Below, one piece after another: positions 1 to 10,018 of a DNA stretch of 64,000 bases. Every line of letters begins with the position of its first letter. Positions within the stretch are counted from its first letter, which is position 1. A program made the position numbers and the translations under genes. The stretch is from Pedobacter cryotolerans (GTDB taxonomy: Bacteria > Bacteroidota > Bacteroidia > Sphingobacteriales > Sphingobacteriaceae), in assembly GCF_005116475.1 (NCBI RefSeq), contig NZ_SWBO01000004.1, positions 186,001 through 250,000 of the forward strand, in the 5' to 3' direction. The notes under the pieces were generated by a model that did not search any database, was not told the DNA's origin, and saw nothing but the letters and a program-made list of their open reading frames with translations.

Positions 1-1300
1 TATCGTCTTTTTCTCGTTTAATTGCTTCACGTTCAATTTCCAAACGCATAATCTCACGGTCTAAAGCATCTACATTTTCTGGAACGCTATCCATTTCCAT
101 ACGTAATTTAGAAGCCGCTTCGTCCATCAAATCAATTGCTTTATCTGGTAAAAAACGATCTGCAATATAACGTTGGCTCATTTCTACCGCCGCAATAATG
201 GCCTCATCTTTAATCCTCACTTTGTGGTGTGTTTCGTAACGTTCTTTTAAACCACGCAAAATCGAAATTGCATCTTGCGTGTCAGGCTCATTAACCATTA
301 CTTTTTGAAAACGACGTTCCAAGGCCTTGTCTTTTTCTAAATATTTCTGATATTCATCTAAAGTAGTAGCGCCAATTGCCCTTAATTCGCCTCTGGCCAA
401 AGCAGGTTTTAAAATGTTTGCCGCATCCATTGCACCTTCGCCACCGCCAGCACCAACCAAAGTATGTATTTCATCAATAAACAAAACAATGTCGCCATCG
501 CTTTGCGTTACTTCTTTAACTACTGCTTTTAAACGTTCTTCAAATTCGCCTTTGTATTTTGCGCCAGCAATTAGCGAACCCATATCTAGCGAATAAACCG
601 TTTTGCTTTTCAAGTTTTCGGGTACATCGCCTTTAATAATTCTAAAAGCAATTCCCTCTGCAATAGCGGTTTTACCAACACCTGGTTCGCCAATTAAAAT
701 TGGGTTGTTTTTCGTTCTACGAGATAAAATCTGAATAACACGGCGTATTTCTTCATCTCTGCCAATAACGGGGTCTAATTTTCCGCTCTCGGCATATTCA
801 TTTAAATTTCTGGCGTATTTATTTAAAGCTTGATAAGTAGCTTCGGCATTTTGATCGGTTACTCTATTATCGCCACGCAAAGCCGTAATTGCTTTTTTGA
901 GGTCTTTTTCGTTAACGCCTTGTTCTTTTAGCAATTTCGAAGTAGCATCGTTAACAGCCAATAAGCCCAATAACAAATGCTCTACGGAAACAAAATCATC
1001 TTTAAATTCTTTTAGATAAGAAGTTGCTTTTTGCAGTGCCGAATTAGCACTAGATGACAGATATGCATCGCCACCTGTTACTTTTGTTAATTTTTCTATA
1101 GCTTCGGTTAAGTTTTGCTCAACCACGTTTAGGTTCACATTTAGTTTCTTTAGTACGTAGCTAACCACGTTTTCATCAACTGTTAGCAAACCTTTTAATA
1201 GATGTGCAGTTTCAATAGCTTGTTGCTGATTGCCCTGCGCTATTTCAGAAGCTTTTTGGATAGCTTCTTGTGCTTTAATTGTAAAGTTGTTGAAGTTCAT
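1..1300 (-). CDS. clpB: ClpB disaggregase, 5' part (truncated by window edge)
   Basis: Translating the minus strand from the ATG at 1300 gives about 433 residues that run off the left edge. ClpB is the cytosolic AAA+ disaggregase that works with DnaK to rescue aggregated proteins. The N-terminal Clp repeat domain (starting [14 protein letters not shown]) covers about residues 1-145. AAA domain 1 follows, with Walker [10 protein letters not shown], Walker B LFIDEIHT, the pore loop KYKGEFEER and the sensor region [16 protein letters not shown]. The frame then enters the middle coiled coil ([20 protein letters not shown]). The second AAA domain lies outside the window. No heat-shock operator was recognised in the 100 bases upstream. 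The family call is certain; only the 3' part is unseen. Confidence 0.97.
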   Translation of the reverse strand, partial: MNFNNFTIKAQEAIQKASEIAQGNQQQAIETAHLLKGLLTVDENVVSYVLKKLNVNLNVVEQNLTEAIEKLTKVTGGDAYLSSSANSALQKATSYLKEFKDDFVSVEHLLLGLLAVNDATSKLLKEQGVNEKDLKKAITALRGDNRVTDQNAEATYQALNKYARNLNEYAESGKLDPVIGRDEEIRRVIQILSRRTKNNPILIGEPGVGKTAIAEGIAFRIIKGDVPENLKSKTVYSLDMGSLIAGAKYKGEFEERLKAVVKEVTQSDGDIVLFIDEIHTLVGAGGGEGAMDAANILKPALARGELRAIGATTLDEYQKYLEKDKALERRFQKVMVNEPDTQDAISILRGLKERYETHHKVRIKDEAIIAAVEMSQRYIADRFLPDKAIDLMDEAASKLRMEMDSVPENVDALDREIMRLEIEREAIKREKDD

Positions 1301-1847
1301 ATTTTCCTTTCATTCAAAACAAATGCCACAGGTTTTTCGCTTTGTTAATCGGAAATTTTGTCGGTAAGACTTGATTTTGTAAGACTAATTGACTGTAAAT
1401 AAGTGATTTATACTGAAATTTTGGCTGTGTAAAAGATTGTCATCCTGATCGTAGTCGAAGGAGGAAAAACAATGTGAGTAGTTCTTGGCTATTTTAGTCC
1501 TTCTTTTTGTTACAATATTTTGAGCTTCGACTACGCTCAGCTTGACAAAATATTTTCACTTCAATAAGGTTTATTTAACAAAGCTAGTGGTTCTTGGGCG
1601 GTTAAAGCCTAAGCAAATGGTATAAACTCTTAGATCATACTAAAGGTAACACCAGAATTTAAGAAACAATCTATATTCATTGCCGTTGGCTTCAGCCAAC
1701 GGAATAGGAATGAAATATCCTGGCTTTAGCCACATTTTATTAATGTCTGGTGAGGACACCAGCCAAGGAATAACCACCTACAAAACATAGGCTTGAGTAG
1801 TTTCTTCTATATCAACTATGTGCCTATGTGTTTAAATTTTCATCAAA
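1301..1847. other. Intergenic stretch with several REP-like hairpins
   Basis: I see no convincing gene in these 547 bases. There are copies of the CTGAGCGTAGTCGAAG-type repeat at about 1447-1463 (variant) and, in the opposite orientation, at about 1524-1538. A perfect hairpin has arms CCGTTGGC at 1683-1690 and GCCAACGG at 1695-1702 with loop TTCA. A CTGGTG-AGGA-CACCAG hairpin lies at about 1745-1760. These elements separate the ends of two transcription units: clpB starts here and the rhamnosidase operon ends here. Confidence 0.7.
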
Positions 1848-3557
1848 CTATCTCAAAATCTTAATTGCTTTTGGAGCTGAAATAGTAGATTTAACTGTGC
1901 CATCAGCCATTTTTTGATGTTTCACCTTAATTAAACCCATTGGAGTAGGGAATGTACCTTCGGCAAATTTCAAATCGCCCAAATGTGGTTTTATACGCAC
2001 AACTTTACAACCTGGCTCTATAACAGAAATACCTAAAACGTGTTCTGTTAGCCAAGGTGTTGGTCCAGAAGCCCAGCCGTGGCAAAGACTATGTCTAAAA
2101 CCGATGTAGCAATAAGCACCGTAAGCACCGTGAATATCAATTTTTCCATCAGGAACTAATTCATCAATTCTTGCAGCATTTTTAGTCCAATCCATATTAA
2201 AATCTTCCCAAAAAGTAGTAGCACCAAAGTTTAACATTGCACCCCAATATTCGCGGATAATATTTATTGCACCTTGATAATCGCTTGCCTTAGCTTTGGC
2301 TTGTAGCATATAATAACCAAAAAAGGTAGAGAAATTTTTAGCACCTCCATCACTTAAAACCTCATTGGCTTGTTTAGCATCCATCAATTTAGCTAATGAA
2401 AGTAAAGCTGCAGCTTGTTTAGAATTGTTGTGTGGCGGAATGTATTTCTTTAATCTGTTTACAGCTTCCATACATTTTTTTGCAGTTACAATATCTCCTA
2501 ATTTGGTTGATAAATCGCTGCCAGCCTGTAAAGCTAAAACCATCATTGCTTGTAAACCTGCGTGTATGGCTTTTGGATCTTCGCTAGATGGCCAATCTAA
2601 AAATCGTTGACCATCTAATTTTTCTTTATTATCACTATCAATTTTTTGAATTAACTGATTAAGTAGTGGCGTTAAATAAGCTTGCTGTTCTTTTAGGTAT
2701 TTCAAATTCCCGTTGTGGTAAAACCAATCCCGCTGATTAATAATCCACCACATAGAGTAAGCACTAATTCCATTCATCCACTCGGGTAAAGGTGTAGTGG
2801 CTTTTGCAAAATCTAAGGATTTAGGCACTACTTCATTATAGCCAAAAACAGTGTTTATGGTAGCTATTTCTGGGTTTAAATCGCCAACCCAAACTAATCT
2901 GTCTCGTTTAATACCATCCCATAAATAATCTTGCATATTTAATTGAACGGTGTAAGCGCCAGTTTTCCAAATTTTGTTCAATAAAGTGTCGCTAGAATTG
3001 AAAGAGCCTTTGTAAGCTAAATCTCTATACTTTGAGATTGCTCTAACTTATTTCAAAACCAGTTTAACATCATCTTCAACCAAATCAATTCTCACAAATC
3101 TAAAACCAGTATTTCCAATTTCGGCAATGCCCAGCCAAGGTAAAATGGTTTCTAAATCTCTAATGGCGTGGTCGTTAGTGGCACCACCTTTTCCGCCAAT
3201 ATCAGACATTGCTTCGCTTGCAGACTCGCCAAAACGCAAACGTATTTTGATGGGTTTGTTTCCAGCCCAAATACCCGTTACAATTTGAACTCCGCCTTGT
3301 AATTCTTTACCAAAATCTAACAAAATACTAGCTTTGTCTTCCTTTTTATTTTCTAGAATGCAAATATTTTTATTGCTTACATCAGCTTGCCCAGTTCCAG
3401 GTTTTAGTAATTGAGCTTCGTTTTTTACAAGTCCAGCTTTAAATAAAACCCTAGTTGCACTTACATATTCAGTTACACGCTCGTTACCAGTTTTAACTTT
3501 TTGAGCATAGGTGTTTGTTAAAAAAAACAGACAAATTAAAAAGGTAAAATATTTCAT
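1848..3557 (-). pseudogene. GH78-like alpha-L-rhamnosidase gene split by an in-frame stop
   Basis: Two reading frames, 3557 to 3048 and about 3047 to 1848, are in the same phase and separated only by a TAA at 3048-3050. Reading through the stop gives a continuous family-like sequence: VRAISKYRDLAYKGSF, then SSDTLLNKIWKTGAYTV and NMQDYLWDGIKRDRLVW. The second half has no ATG of its own near its start (the first candidate is an internal TTG), so it is unlikely to be a separate gene. The N-terminus is a Sec signal peptide (MKYFTFLICLFFLTNTYAQ), so the ancestral product was exported. The full product would be about 568 residues. It lies downstream of an intact GH78 gene in the same orientation. 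Either a recent nonsense mutation or a base-call error explains the stop; a one-base change from GAA, CAA or AAA would restore it. Confidence 0.85.
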
Positions 3558-3865
3558 TAACACAACCATTTAAGTTATTTAATTATTGGTTGGTGGGGAC
3601 ACCAACCAAGGAAGTAAAATTAAAAAGGTAAAATATTTCATTAACACAGCCATTTAAGTTATTCAATTATTGGTTGGTGGGGACACCAACCAAGGAAGTA
3701 AAATTAAAAAGACAAAATATTTCATTAACACAGCCATTTAAGTTATTCATTTATTGGTTGGTGTGGACACCAACCAAGGAAGTGAAATTAGAAAGACAAA
3801 ATATTTCATTAGCATAGATATTTAAGGTATTGATTATTGGTTGGTGGGGACACCAACCAAGGAAG
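3533..3865. repeat. 84-bp tandem repeat array, about four copies
   Basis: The anchor ATTTCATTA recurs with its CAT at 3555, 3639, 3723 and 3807, an exact 84-bp period. Each unit carries a 10-bp hairpin (TTGGTTGGTG, loop GGGA or TGGA, CACCAACCAA) and a copy of the first codons of the downstream rhamnosidase-like gene (minus strand ATGAAATATTTT). The array was therefore made by repeated duplication of that gene's 5' end and leader. Because 84 is a multiple of three each copy keeps the phase, but each extra start meets a TGA after about 20 codons. A further related hairpin (GGTTGGTGtacCCACCAACC) follows at about 3873-3895. Confidence 0.93.
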
Positions 3866-3902
3866 ACTCCCAAGGTTGGTGTACCCACCAACCTTCAATA
3901 GT

Positions 3903-6563
3903 TTATTTCAACTCAATTTTATATTCGCCAGCCTGTAAGTTAAAAGTTCCACCAGCTATTTCTTTTCCATTTAACAGCGTTTTTCTATCTCTAATAAGCT
4001 CTAATTTAACTGTTGCATTAGAATTTGCAGGGATAATGACTTTATATTCAATTCCCGTAGGTGTTCTTTTCCAAGCAGAAACAATTTTTCCATAAGGACT
4101 ATCGTGAGTTGCTTCAAAAGAATTTAATCCTTCAACAAAATAGGGTTGGAGAATTACATTTTTAAATCCTGGTTGGCTTTCATCCGGCTTGATGCCGCCA
4201 GGTGCTTTATATAACCAAGCTCCAATTTCTCCAAACATAATGTGGTTCATCGAAATATCAGATTTTGCATCAATTGGCCAGTTTTCATACAAAGTTGTTG
4301 CACCATTGGCAATCCACCAACCCCAGCTAGGGAAAGTTTTTTGTGAAGCAACTTTATAAGCAATTTCTGCATAACCATTCTCGCTCAACGCATTTAAAAT
4401 GGCTTTTGTGCCCAACAAACCCACGTCTAAATGAAAATTATCTGCTTCAACTCTTTTAGCTAAATTTTCTGCAACTAAAGCCTTACTTTCTTCGGGTACA
4501 ATACCCCAAAATAACGGAACGCTTAATTCTGTTTGTAAGCCTTTGTTATAAATGCCCGTTGTTTTATTTAAGTATTTGGCATTAAAAGCGTTTTTTATTT
4601 TTAAAGCTACTGCAGTGTATTTTTTAAAGTCATCGGCTTTGCCTAAAATTTTAGCTGTTTTAGCCAAAATAACTACATCTGCATAGTAATAACAGGTAGA
4701 AGTTAACTCAACAGGCGAAACAGATTTTACAGGCACCCAATCGCCCAAACCCCAAGTTGTAAGGCCAGTGGGGTAGGTTTCGTTTATGTGATTAACATAC
4801 TTGCGAATGTTCTCATAATTATCTGCTAATATTTTGGTATCGCCATAAAAACGATAAATATTCCAAGGGATAATGGCAATTGTACTGGTCCAATCTGGTC
4901 CATTGCCCCATTCGTAACCCCAACCATCGGTAGGGATAATTGATGGTAAAACCCCATTTGGTTGTTGTTCATCTCTATGGTCGGCCAGCCATTTTTCGTA
5001 AATAGTAATGCCATCAAAACCATATAAACCTGTTTCTATGGCAATGGCTGCATCGCCTGTCCAACCATTTTTTTCGCGTTGCGGACAATCGGTTGGGTAA
5101 CCAAAAAGGTTAGATAAATAGGAGTTGTTAGTAGCGTAATAAATTTTGTCAATTAAAGGATCTGATGCTTTTACGCTACCTGCCACAGGTACATCGCTAT
5201 GCATAAAATAGCCAACCAAATCTTCTTTTTTTAAGTCTATTGGTGCACTTAAACTAACTTCTACATATTGGAAACCTTTATAATTAAAATGAGGCATAAA
5301 GCTTTGTTCGCCTTTGCCACTTAAAATTAAAATGTCAGTTTGAAAAGGGTCTTTATCATTTGTTGGGCGATAATGAACATCGATGTTAGACATATCTGCC
5401 CTGCCATTGGCGTACAATCTTTCGGTATGTTTTAACCTTACAATTGTGCCAGCTGGGCCATTGATTTTGATTTTACTCACGCCAGAAATATTCCTTCCTA
5501 AATCGAATAGGTAAGTAGTATCGTTAAATTTTTTGATGCTTTTTGCCGAAATTTCTTCCACATTCCTAACGGGATGCATCGCTTGCGCTACAATTTTACT
5601 AGATGGCGCAGAGCGATAAATTACTCTTTTCCACTTTGTGTCATCAAAATCAACCTTGTTCCAACCGTCTTGCTCTAATCTGGCATCGTAATGTTCGGCT
5701 GTGTAAATGCTATTAAAAATTATCGGACTTAATGCCGTTTTCCAATCCTTGCCAGATTTAATGTTTTCTGTAGTGCCATCGGTATAGGTAATTCTCAAAT
5801 CCAAACAAAAAGTTGGCCTATTGCGCCAAGGTGCTTTTTCAAAATCCCAAACTGCAGTACTTTGATGATTGTACCAACCATTGCCCAACAACACACCAAT
5901 TGCATTTTTACCATTTTTTAAGTGATGGGTTACATCGTAAGTAACGTATAAATTTCTTCTGTCAAAACGGGTGTACATAGGGTCCATTCTATGATTGCTA
6001 ACTTTTTCTCCATTTAACGAAAGTTCAAATAATCCGCCAGCGGTGATATAAGCCCGAGCTGATTTGATTTTTTTTGCTGTTTCGAAAGTTTTACGGAAAT
6101 AGGGTGCGGGTTTAAGATTAACATTTTGATTATCAGAAATCCATGAACCTTGCCAATTTTGCTCGTTCATCATCCCCATTTCAAAACTGGCAATTTTAAA
6201 TTTGTTATGTTTAATGTTGTTTTGATCAGCGATATCTACTCGCCAATAATATTTAGTAAAAGGTTTTAGTAATTGCCCAGCATAAGTTTTTAGCGATGAG
6301 CTGGTCTGCAACCATCCCGTGTTCCATTGTATGGCTTTACCTTGTGCTAAAGCATTGGAATCTGTATTTACTAAAATTCTAAAAGCAGTTTGTTTGGCGC
6401 CAATTCTTTTATCGTCCATTTGCCACGTAAAACGAGGATTTGGATTATCTAAACCAATTGGGTTAACCAAATACTCGGCTTTTAAGTTTGTTGGTGCTTG
6501 AGCAAAGGAATTTAAAAAGGAAAATAAAAAGGAAAAAAATAAGAAGGTTTTGGATAACATCAT
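3903..6563 (-). CDS. Alpha-L-rhamnosidase, glycoside hydrolase family 78
   Basis: This 886-residue enzyme is predicted to remove terminal alpha-L-rhamnose from plant polysaccharides or glycosides. A signal peptide (residues 1-22, ending SFAQ) sends it to the periplasm or outer surface. The order is an Ig-like N-terminal domain (APTNLKAEYLVNPIGLDNPNPRFTW), a beta-sandwich with the rhamnosidase-typical lectin fold, the (alpha/alpha)6 barrel from about residue 460, and a C-terminal beta domain. Conserved acidic motifs are visible: DCPQREKNGWTGDA at about 490-503, with the likely catalytic acid Glu, and GATTLYENW near 754. The start has two adjacent ATGs (6563 and 6560). A damaged paralogue lies directly downstream on the same strand. 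Confidence 0.93.
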   Translation of the reverse strand: MMLSKTFLFFSFLFSFLNSFAQAPTNLKAEYLVNPIGLDNPNPRFTWQMDDKRIGAKQTAFRILVNTDSNALAQGKAIQWNTGWLQTSSSLKTYAGQLLKPFTKYYWRVDIADQNNIKHNKFKIASFEMGMMNEQNWQGSWISDNQNVNLKPAPYFRKTFETAKKIKSARAYITAGGLFELSLNGEKVSNHRMDPMYTRFDRRNLYVTYDVTHHLKNGKNAIGVLLGNGWYNHQSTAVWDFEKAPWRNRPTFCLDLRITYTDGTTENIKSGKDWKTALSPIIFNSIYTAEHYDARLEQDGWNKVDFDDTKWKRVIYRSAPSSKIVAQAMHPVRNVEEISAKSIKKFNDTTYLFDLGRNISGVSKIKINGPAGTIVRLKHTERLYANGRADMSNIDVHYRPTNDKDPFQTDILILSGKGEQSFMPHFNYKGFQYVEVSLSAPIDLKKEDLVGYFMHSDVPVAGSVKASDPLIDKIYYATNNSYLSNLFGYPTDCPQREKNGWTGDAAIAIETGLYGFDGITIYEKWLADHRDEQQPNGVLPSIIPTDGWGYEWGNGPDWTSTIAIIPWNIYRFYGDTKILADNYENIRKYVNHINETYPTGLTTWGLGDWVPVKSVSPVELTSTCYYYADVVILAKTAKILGKADDFKKYTAVALKIKNAFNAKYLNKTTGIYNKGLQTELSVPLFWGIVPEESKALVAENLAKRVEADNFHLDVGLLGTKAILNALSENGYAEIAYKVASQKTFPSWGWWIANGATTLYENWPIDAKSDISMNHIMFGEIGAWLYKAPGGIKPDESQPGFKNVILQPYFVEGLNSFEATHDSPYGKIVSAWKRTPTGIEYKVIIPANSNATVKLELIRDRKTLLNGKEIAGGTFNLQAGEYKIELK

Positions 6564-6641
6564 TTTATACTATTTGAATAACTAAGGTATTAAAAATGAG
6601 TTAAAATCAAATTTGTTGGCTGTAAAATCTTAGACACAAAA

Positions 6642-6668
6642 AAACACCATCATTTTGTGATGGTGTTT
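6642..6668 (-). terminator. Rho-independent terminator of the SRPBCC gene
   Basis: On the minus strand the arms AAACACCATCA and TGATGGTGTTT enclose a loop of about five bases, followed by a run of Ts. It lies 20 bases beyond the stop of the gene ending at 6689. Confidence 0.88.
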
Positions 6669-6688
6669 GATATAAATTTTAAAAGCTA

Positions 6689-7087
6689 TTAAACTATGGC
6701 TTCTTTTAATTTTTGTGTTTGATGATCAGCTAGTTTTTGCAAAGGTCCCGAAGCTAACATTTTCATCATCATATTTAAATCGGCTGTGATTATATGTTTT
6801 GCGATGGTACCTCCATTTTCACTTGGTTCAACTGTCCATTTTAATTCAACATCAAAAGGAGGTTTTTCTGTAGGTACAGCAATGATTTCGCTGTTTGGCA
6901 CACGACTAGAAATTTTAATAGCCAATTTAGCCATATTTTGAATAGTAAAACTAGCTTCATCAGCTGTAGAAGACCAATTGTAAATATTTTCGGGCATTAA
7001 TTGTTGGTGGTTATTTAAATCCTCCAAAAAGTGATAAACTTTATCAATTGGTAAATTTAACTCAACTGCACTCTCTATAACTGTCAT
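6689..7087 (-). CDS. SRPBCC-fold (START-like) protein
   Basis: This is a 132-residue cytosolic protein. The opening MTVIESAVELNLPIDKVYHFLEDLNN is the typical first strand and helix of the SRPBCC/polyketide-cyclase-like fold, and a long C-terminal helix (LQKLADHQTQKLKEAI) closes the hydrophobic pocket. Families of this fold bind lipids or small hydrophobic ligands; the ligand cannot be read from the sequence. The gene lies 35 bases downstream of pyrE on the same strand and may be co-transcribed with it. It ends at a clear terminator. The function is unknown beyond the fold. Confidence 0.8.
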   Translation of the reverse strand: MTVIESAVELNLPIDKVYHFLEDLNNHQQLMPENIYNWSSTADEASFTIQNMAKLAIKISSRVPNSEIIAVPTEKPPFDVELKWTVEPSENGGTIAKHIITADLNMMMKMLASGPLQKLADHQTQKLKEAIV

Positions 7088-7122
7088 ATATTTGGTCTAA
7101 TAACTTAAAATAAATTTAACGC

Positions 7123-7776
7123 TTAACTCAAAACTTCTTTACCCCATTCCGCAGGGTTTTCACGCCATTTGTTTAATAAATCAATGTCGTTTTGAGCAAT
7201 AAAACTATGTTCTGCTGCATAATCAATTAAGGCGCTGTAGTTCGATAAAGTAGAATAACGACACTTTGCAGCGGCAAAATTTTCATCAGCTTGGTCAAAA
7301 CCATAAGTAAATATAGCAACTAAACCGGCAACAGACAAGCCTGCTTCACGTAATGCATTTACAGCTTGTAAACTACTTTTACCAGTAGAAATTAAATCTT
7401 CAATTACTACAACTCTTTGACCTTCAATCAATTCTCCTTCAATTAAACTACCTGTGCCATGTTCTTTAGCCTTAGCTCTTACATATATAAATGGCAAACC
7501 CAATTCTTGGGCCACTAAAACACCTTGCGGAATACCTGCTGTGGCAACGCCTGCAATAACATCTACAGCACCAAATTCTTCTTGTATTTGCTGTGCTAAT
7601 TTTTGGCGAATATAAGTTCTAACAGATGGATGTGATAAAGTGATGCGATTATCACAATAAATAGGAGATTTCCAGCCAGAAGCCCAAGTAAATGGGTTAT
7701 TTGGTTGAAGTTTGACTGCTTTAATTTGTAATAAAAATTCAGCTACCTTTAATTCAATATCACTTTTATTATACAT
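7123..7776 (-). CDS. pyrE: Orotate phosphoribosyltransferase
   Basis: PyrE joins orotate and PRPP to form orotidine 5'-monophosphate, step five of de novo pyrimidine synthesis, in the cytosol. The 217-residue protein has the family landmarks: an N-terminal hood with NPFTWASGWKSPIYCDNR, the catalytic loop region VRAKAKEHGTGSLIEGE, and the PRPP-binding motif VVVIEDLISTGKSS at about 121-134. The length is normal for the short bacterial type. The rest of the pyr pathway is not in the window. A -7-like box TATTTTTG lies only a few bases before the ATG, so the mRNA may have a very short leader. Confidence 0.96.
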   Translation of the reverse strand: MYNKSDIELKVAEFLLQIKAVKLQPNNPFTWASGWKSPIYCDNRITLSHPSVRTYIRQKLAQQIQEEFGAVDVIAGVATAGIPQGVLVAQELGLPFIYVRAKAKEHGTGSLIEGELIEGQRVVVIEDLISTGKSSLQAVNALREAGLSVAGLVAIFTYGFDQADENFAAAKCRYSTLSNYSALIDYAAEHSFIAQNDIDLLNKWRENPAEWGKEVLS

Positions 7777-8053
7777 GGTTCAAAAATAACTATTTTATAT
7801 GAATGATATTGATTTGTTTTAAATTGAATATCCACAATTTTTGATCTATTAAATACAACTAATTGAATTTGAGATGATTGTTTTGTGAACAATTTTCTAA
7901 AATATCTAAAAGTGGTGATTGCATTAAAATGCTTGGATTTTATTCCTTAAAACATTTATTGCTTTTAATAATTTTTTATACTTTTAAAAAATGCAGTTCA
8001 CGGTAAGCTAACAAAACTTGCTGCTTAATGTTTAATTTTTCTCTACTTATTTA

Positions 8054-8677
8054 ATGCCTTTACTAAATATGAAAAGCTACCGAATTTATTTTAATGATAA
8101 TACGCTGTATATTGCAGATTCTATTCCAAATCAAATAGAAAAAATACAGCAACTTTCGGTAAACGATTTTAGCTTTTTAGATTTTTATAAAACTTTGCGT
8201 AAAGGTGGTAACAAACATTATGCACTAATTGATGAAAACCCAAAAGCGCTATTTAAAAAAATTAAAAAGAAATTGAACATTATTAAGGCAGCAGGTGGCT
8301 TAGTAGCCAATGCTAACGGCGATTTCCTATTTATTTTTAGAAACAAAAAATGGGATTTGCCCAAAGGGAAAGTTGAGAAAGGCGAAAAAATTAAAATTAC
8401 CGCAGTTAGAGAGGTTGAAGAGGAGTGTGGTGTAACTATCGAAAAACGCGAAGACTTGTTGTGTAAAACCTATCACGTTTACGAATTAGAAGGAAAAGTG
8501 ATTTTAAAGCGAACAACTTGGTATAAAATGAAGGTTAAAGGAAGTCCTAAGTTAATACCACAAGTTGAAGAAGGCATTACCACCGCATCTTGGGTGGCAC
8601 CATTGGGTATTAAGGCTAAAATGAAAAATACTTATCCTTTAATATTGGATGTTTTAAAAGCTGGCGGCTTGGTTTAG
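8054..8677 (+). CDS. NUDIX hydrolase
   Basis: This is a 207-residue NUDIX family pyrophosphohydrolase. The Nudix box is complete at about residues 115-137: G K V E K G E K I and then REVEEECGV, matching Gx5Ex7REUxEExGU. It is preceded by the usual strand FLFIFRNKKWDLPKG. These enzymes cleave nucleoside diphosphate-linked substrates with Mg2+; the specific substrate is not determinable. About 75 residues before the Nudix fold form an extra N-terminal region common in Bacteroidota homologues. A second in-frame ATG at 8069 (MKSYRIYF) could be the real start. The gene is divergent from pyrE across 277 bases in which I recognise no other feature. Confidence 0.9.
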   Translation: MPLLNMKSYRIYFNDNTLYIADSIPNQIEKIQQLSVNDFSFLDFYKTLRKGGNKHYALIDENPKALFKKIKKKLNIIKAAGGLVANANGDFLFIFRNKKWDLPKGKVEKGEKIKITAVREVEEECGVTIEKREDLLCKTYHVYELEGKVILKRTTWYKMKVKGSPKLIPQVEEGITTASWVAPLGIKAKMKNTYPLILDVLKAGGLV

Positions 8678-8802
8678 GTTACTTTTTAAATCTTTTCTAC
8701 TTTGTAAATCTTTACAGATTGACAAAGTTTAAGACTCATGATTTTTCACAATATTTAAAAATTTGACAATCCTTTGAGGATTTTCAAGGGATATTAAACT
8801 AT

Positions 8803-9264
8803 TTACAAAAACTCAATCACCTCTTTTGGTACAAACGGACTAATATTTCCTTTGTTTCTTAAAATATCTCTAACGATAGTTGAGCTGATGGCAGAATATT
8901 CAGGTTTGCTCAATAGTAAAATGGTCTCTACTTCGGGCATCATGGTCTGATTAATTTGTGCAATAGCTCTTTCGTATTCAAAATCTGATGCCGAACGAAT
9001 ACCTCTTACCATGTATTTTGCGTTAATTTTTCTACAAAAATCTACCGTTAAACCTTCGTACAATTGTACATCTACCTTTTCGTTTCCAACAAAAATCTTT
9101 CTTACCATTTCTTCTCTTTTTTCGGCCGAGAGGAAGTTTTGTTTCGAGCTATTTAAACCAATGCCAATTACAATTTGATCAAACAGAGGTAATGCTCTTT
9201 TTAAAATATCAACATGAGCAATGGTCATGGGATCAAAAGAACCTGGAAATAGTGCGATTTTCAT
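8803..9264 (-). CDS. coaD: Pantetheine-phosphate adenylyltransferase
   Basis: CoaD transfers AMP from ATP to 4'-phosphopantetheine to give dephospho-CoA, the penultimate step of CoA synthesis. All the signature parts are present in 153 residues: the nucleotidyltransferase motif GSFDPMTIAHVDIL at residues 8-21, YMVRGIRSASDFEYE around 87-102, and the C-terminal ISSTIVRDI motif. The length is typical. Downstream (8700-8727) lies a small inverted repeat, CTTTGT with ACAAAG, of a kind seen between genes in this group. Upstream toward rsmD are short direct repeats of GTCAGAAAGTTGGGAA at about 9291-9331. Confidence 0.97.
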   Translation of the reverse strand: MKIALFPGSFDPMTIAHVDILKRALPLFDQIVIGIGLNSSKQNFLSAEKREEMVRKIFVGNEKVDVQLYEGLTVDFCRKINAKYMVRGIRSASDFEYERAIAQINQTMMPEVETILLLSKPEYSAISSTIVRDILRNKGNISPFVPKEVIEFL

Positions 9265-9475
9265 AAAGTAAATATATAGAAAAATTAGAAGTCAGAAAGT
9301 TGGGAAGTCAGAAAAGTCAGAAAGTTGGGAATTTTGAGAGGAGGCATTTTCAACTATTTGTCTTAACCAATGGAGAGAGATCTTTAAAAATAGCAGAATT
9401 TTTATGTTTTAGGCACTGCTTTGCAGGCTAGAGATTTCTCTCCCGAAGAAAAATCGGGATCGAAATGACATCAAA

Positions 9476-10018
9476 TTACCCTTCAACTTTCTCAAAAAAA
9501 CTAAAGGAGCTATTGCCGTATTTCCTTACTTCAGTAAAACCTGGCAATAATTTTAATTTTAAAAACGGTGGATGTTCAACTATCAAGGTTCCATTATCCG
9601 TTAATAAATTGTGTTTCATCACCAATTCTGGTATCATCGGGATATTGGGCAAATCATAAGGTGGATCTGCGAAAATGATATTATATTGATGGTTATCTTG
9701 TGCTAAAAACTTAAATGTATCAGCTTTTTGAGGCTCAATTTGCGCCAATTCAAATTTTTCTGCAACCGATTTTATCCACGCTACACAACCCGGATGTTTA
9801 TCTACCGCTCTAACATGTTTAATGCCACGCGAAGCAAATTCAATACAAATACTTCCAGTTCCACTGAATAAATCTAATACATCACATTCGTCAAAATCGT
9901 AAGTATTGTAAAGTATGTTAAATAATGCTTCTTTGGCCATATCTGTTGTTGGCCTAACGGGAAGATTTGCTGGCGCATTAAATTGTCTTCCTTTTAAAAT
10001 TCCACCGATTATACGCAT
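9476..10018 (-). CDS. rsmD: 16S rRNA (guanine(966)-N(2))-methyltransferase
   Basis: RsmD methylates G966 of 16S rRNA in the assembled small subunit, using SAM. The 180-residue protein begins MRIIGGILKGRQF, contains VRPTTDMAKEALFNIL, the SAM-binding motif VLDLFSGTGSICIEFASRG at about 47-65, and the catalytic motif ADPPYDLP. Its start overlaps the stop of the upstream DUF3822 gene by 10 bases, so the two are probably translated in a coupled way. The pairing of rsmD with DUF3822 is the common arrangement in Bacteroidota. The family call is very secure. Confidence 0.96.
   Translation of the reverse strand: MRIIGGILKGRQFNAPANLPVRPTTDMAKEALFNILYNTYDFDECDVLDLFSGTGSICIEFASRGIKHVRAVDKHPGCVAWIKSVAEKFELAQIEPQKADTFKFLAQDNHQYNIIFADPPYDLPNIPMIPELVMKHNLLTDNGTLIVEHPPFLKLKLLPGFTEVRKYGNSSFSFFEKVEG

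Noticed and set aside
3048..3050. Programmed read-through or selenocysteine/pyrrolysine decoding of the GH78 stop
   Set aside because: The codon is TAA, which is not used for these amino acids, and no recoding structure was seen.
3533..3865. CRISPR array
   Set aside because: The 84-bp units are contiguous with no unique spacers and copy the 5' end of a gene; no cas genes are present.
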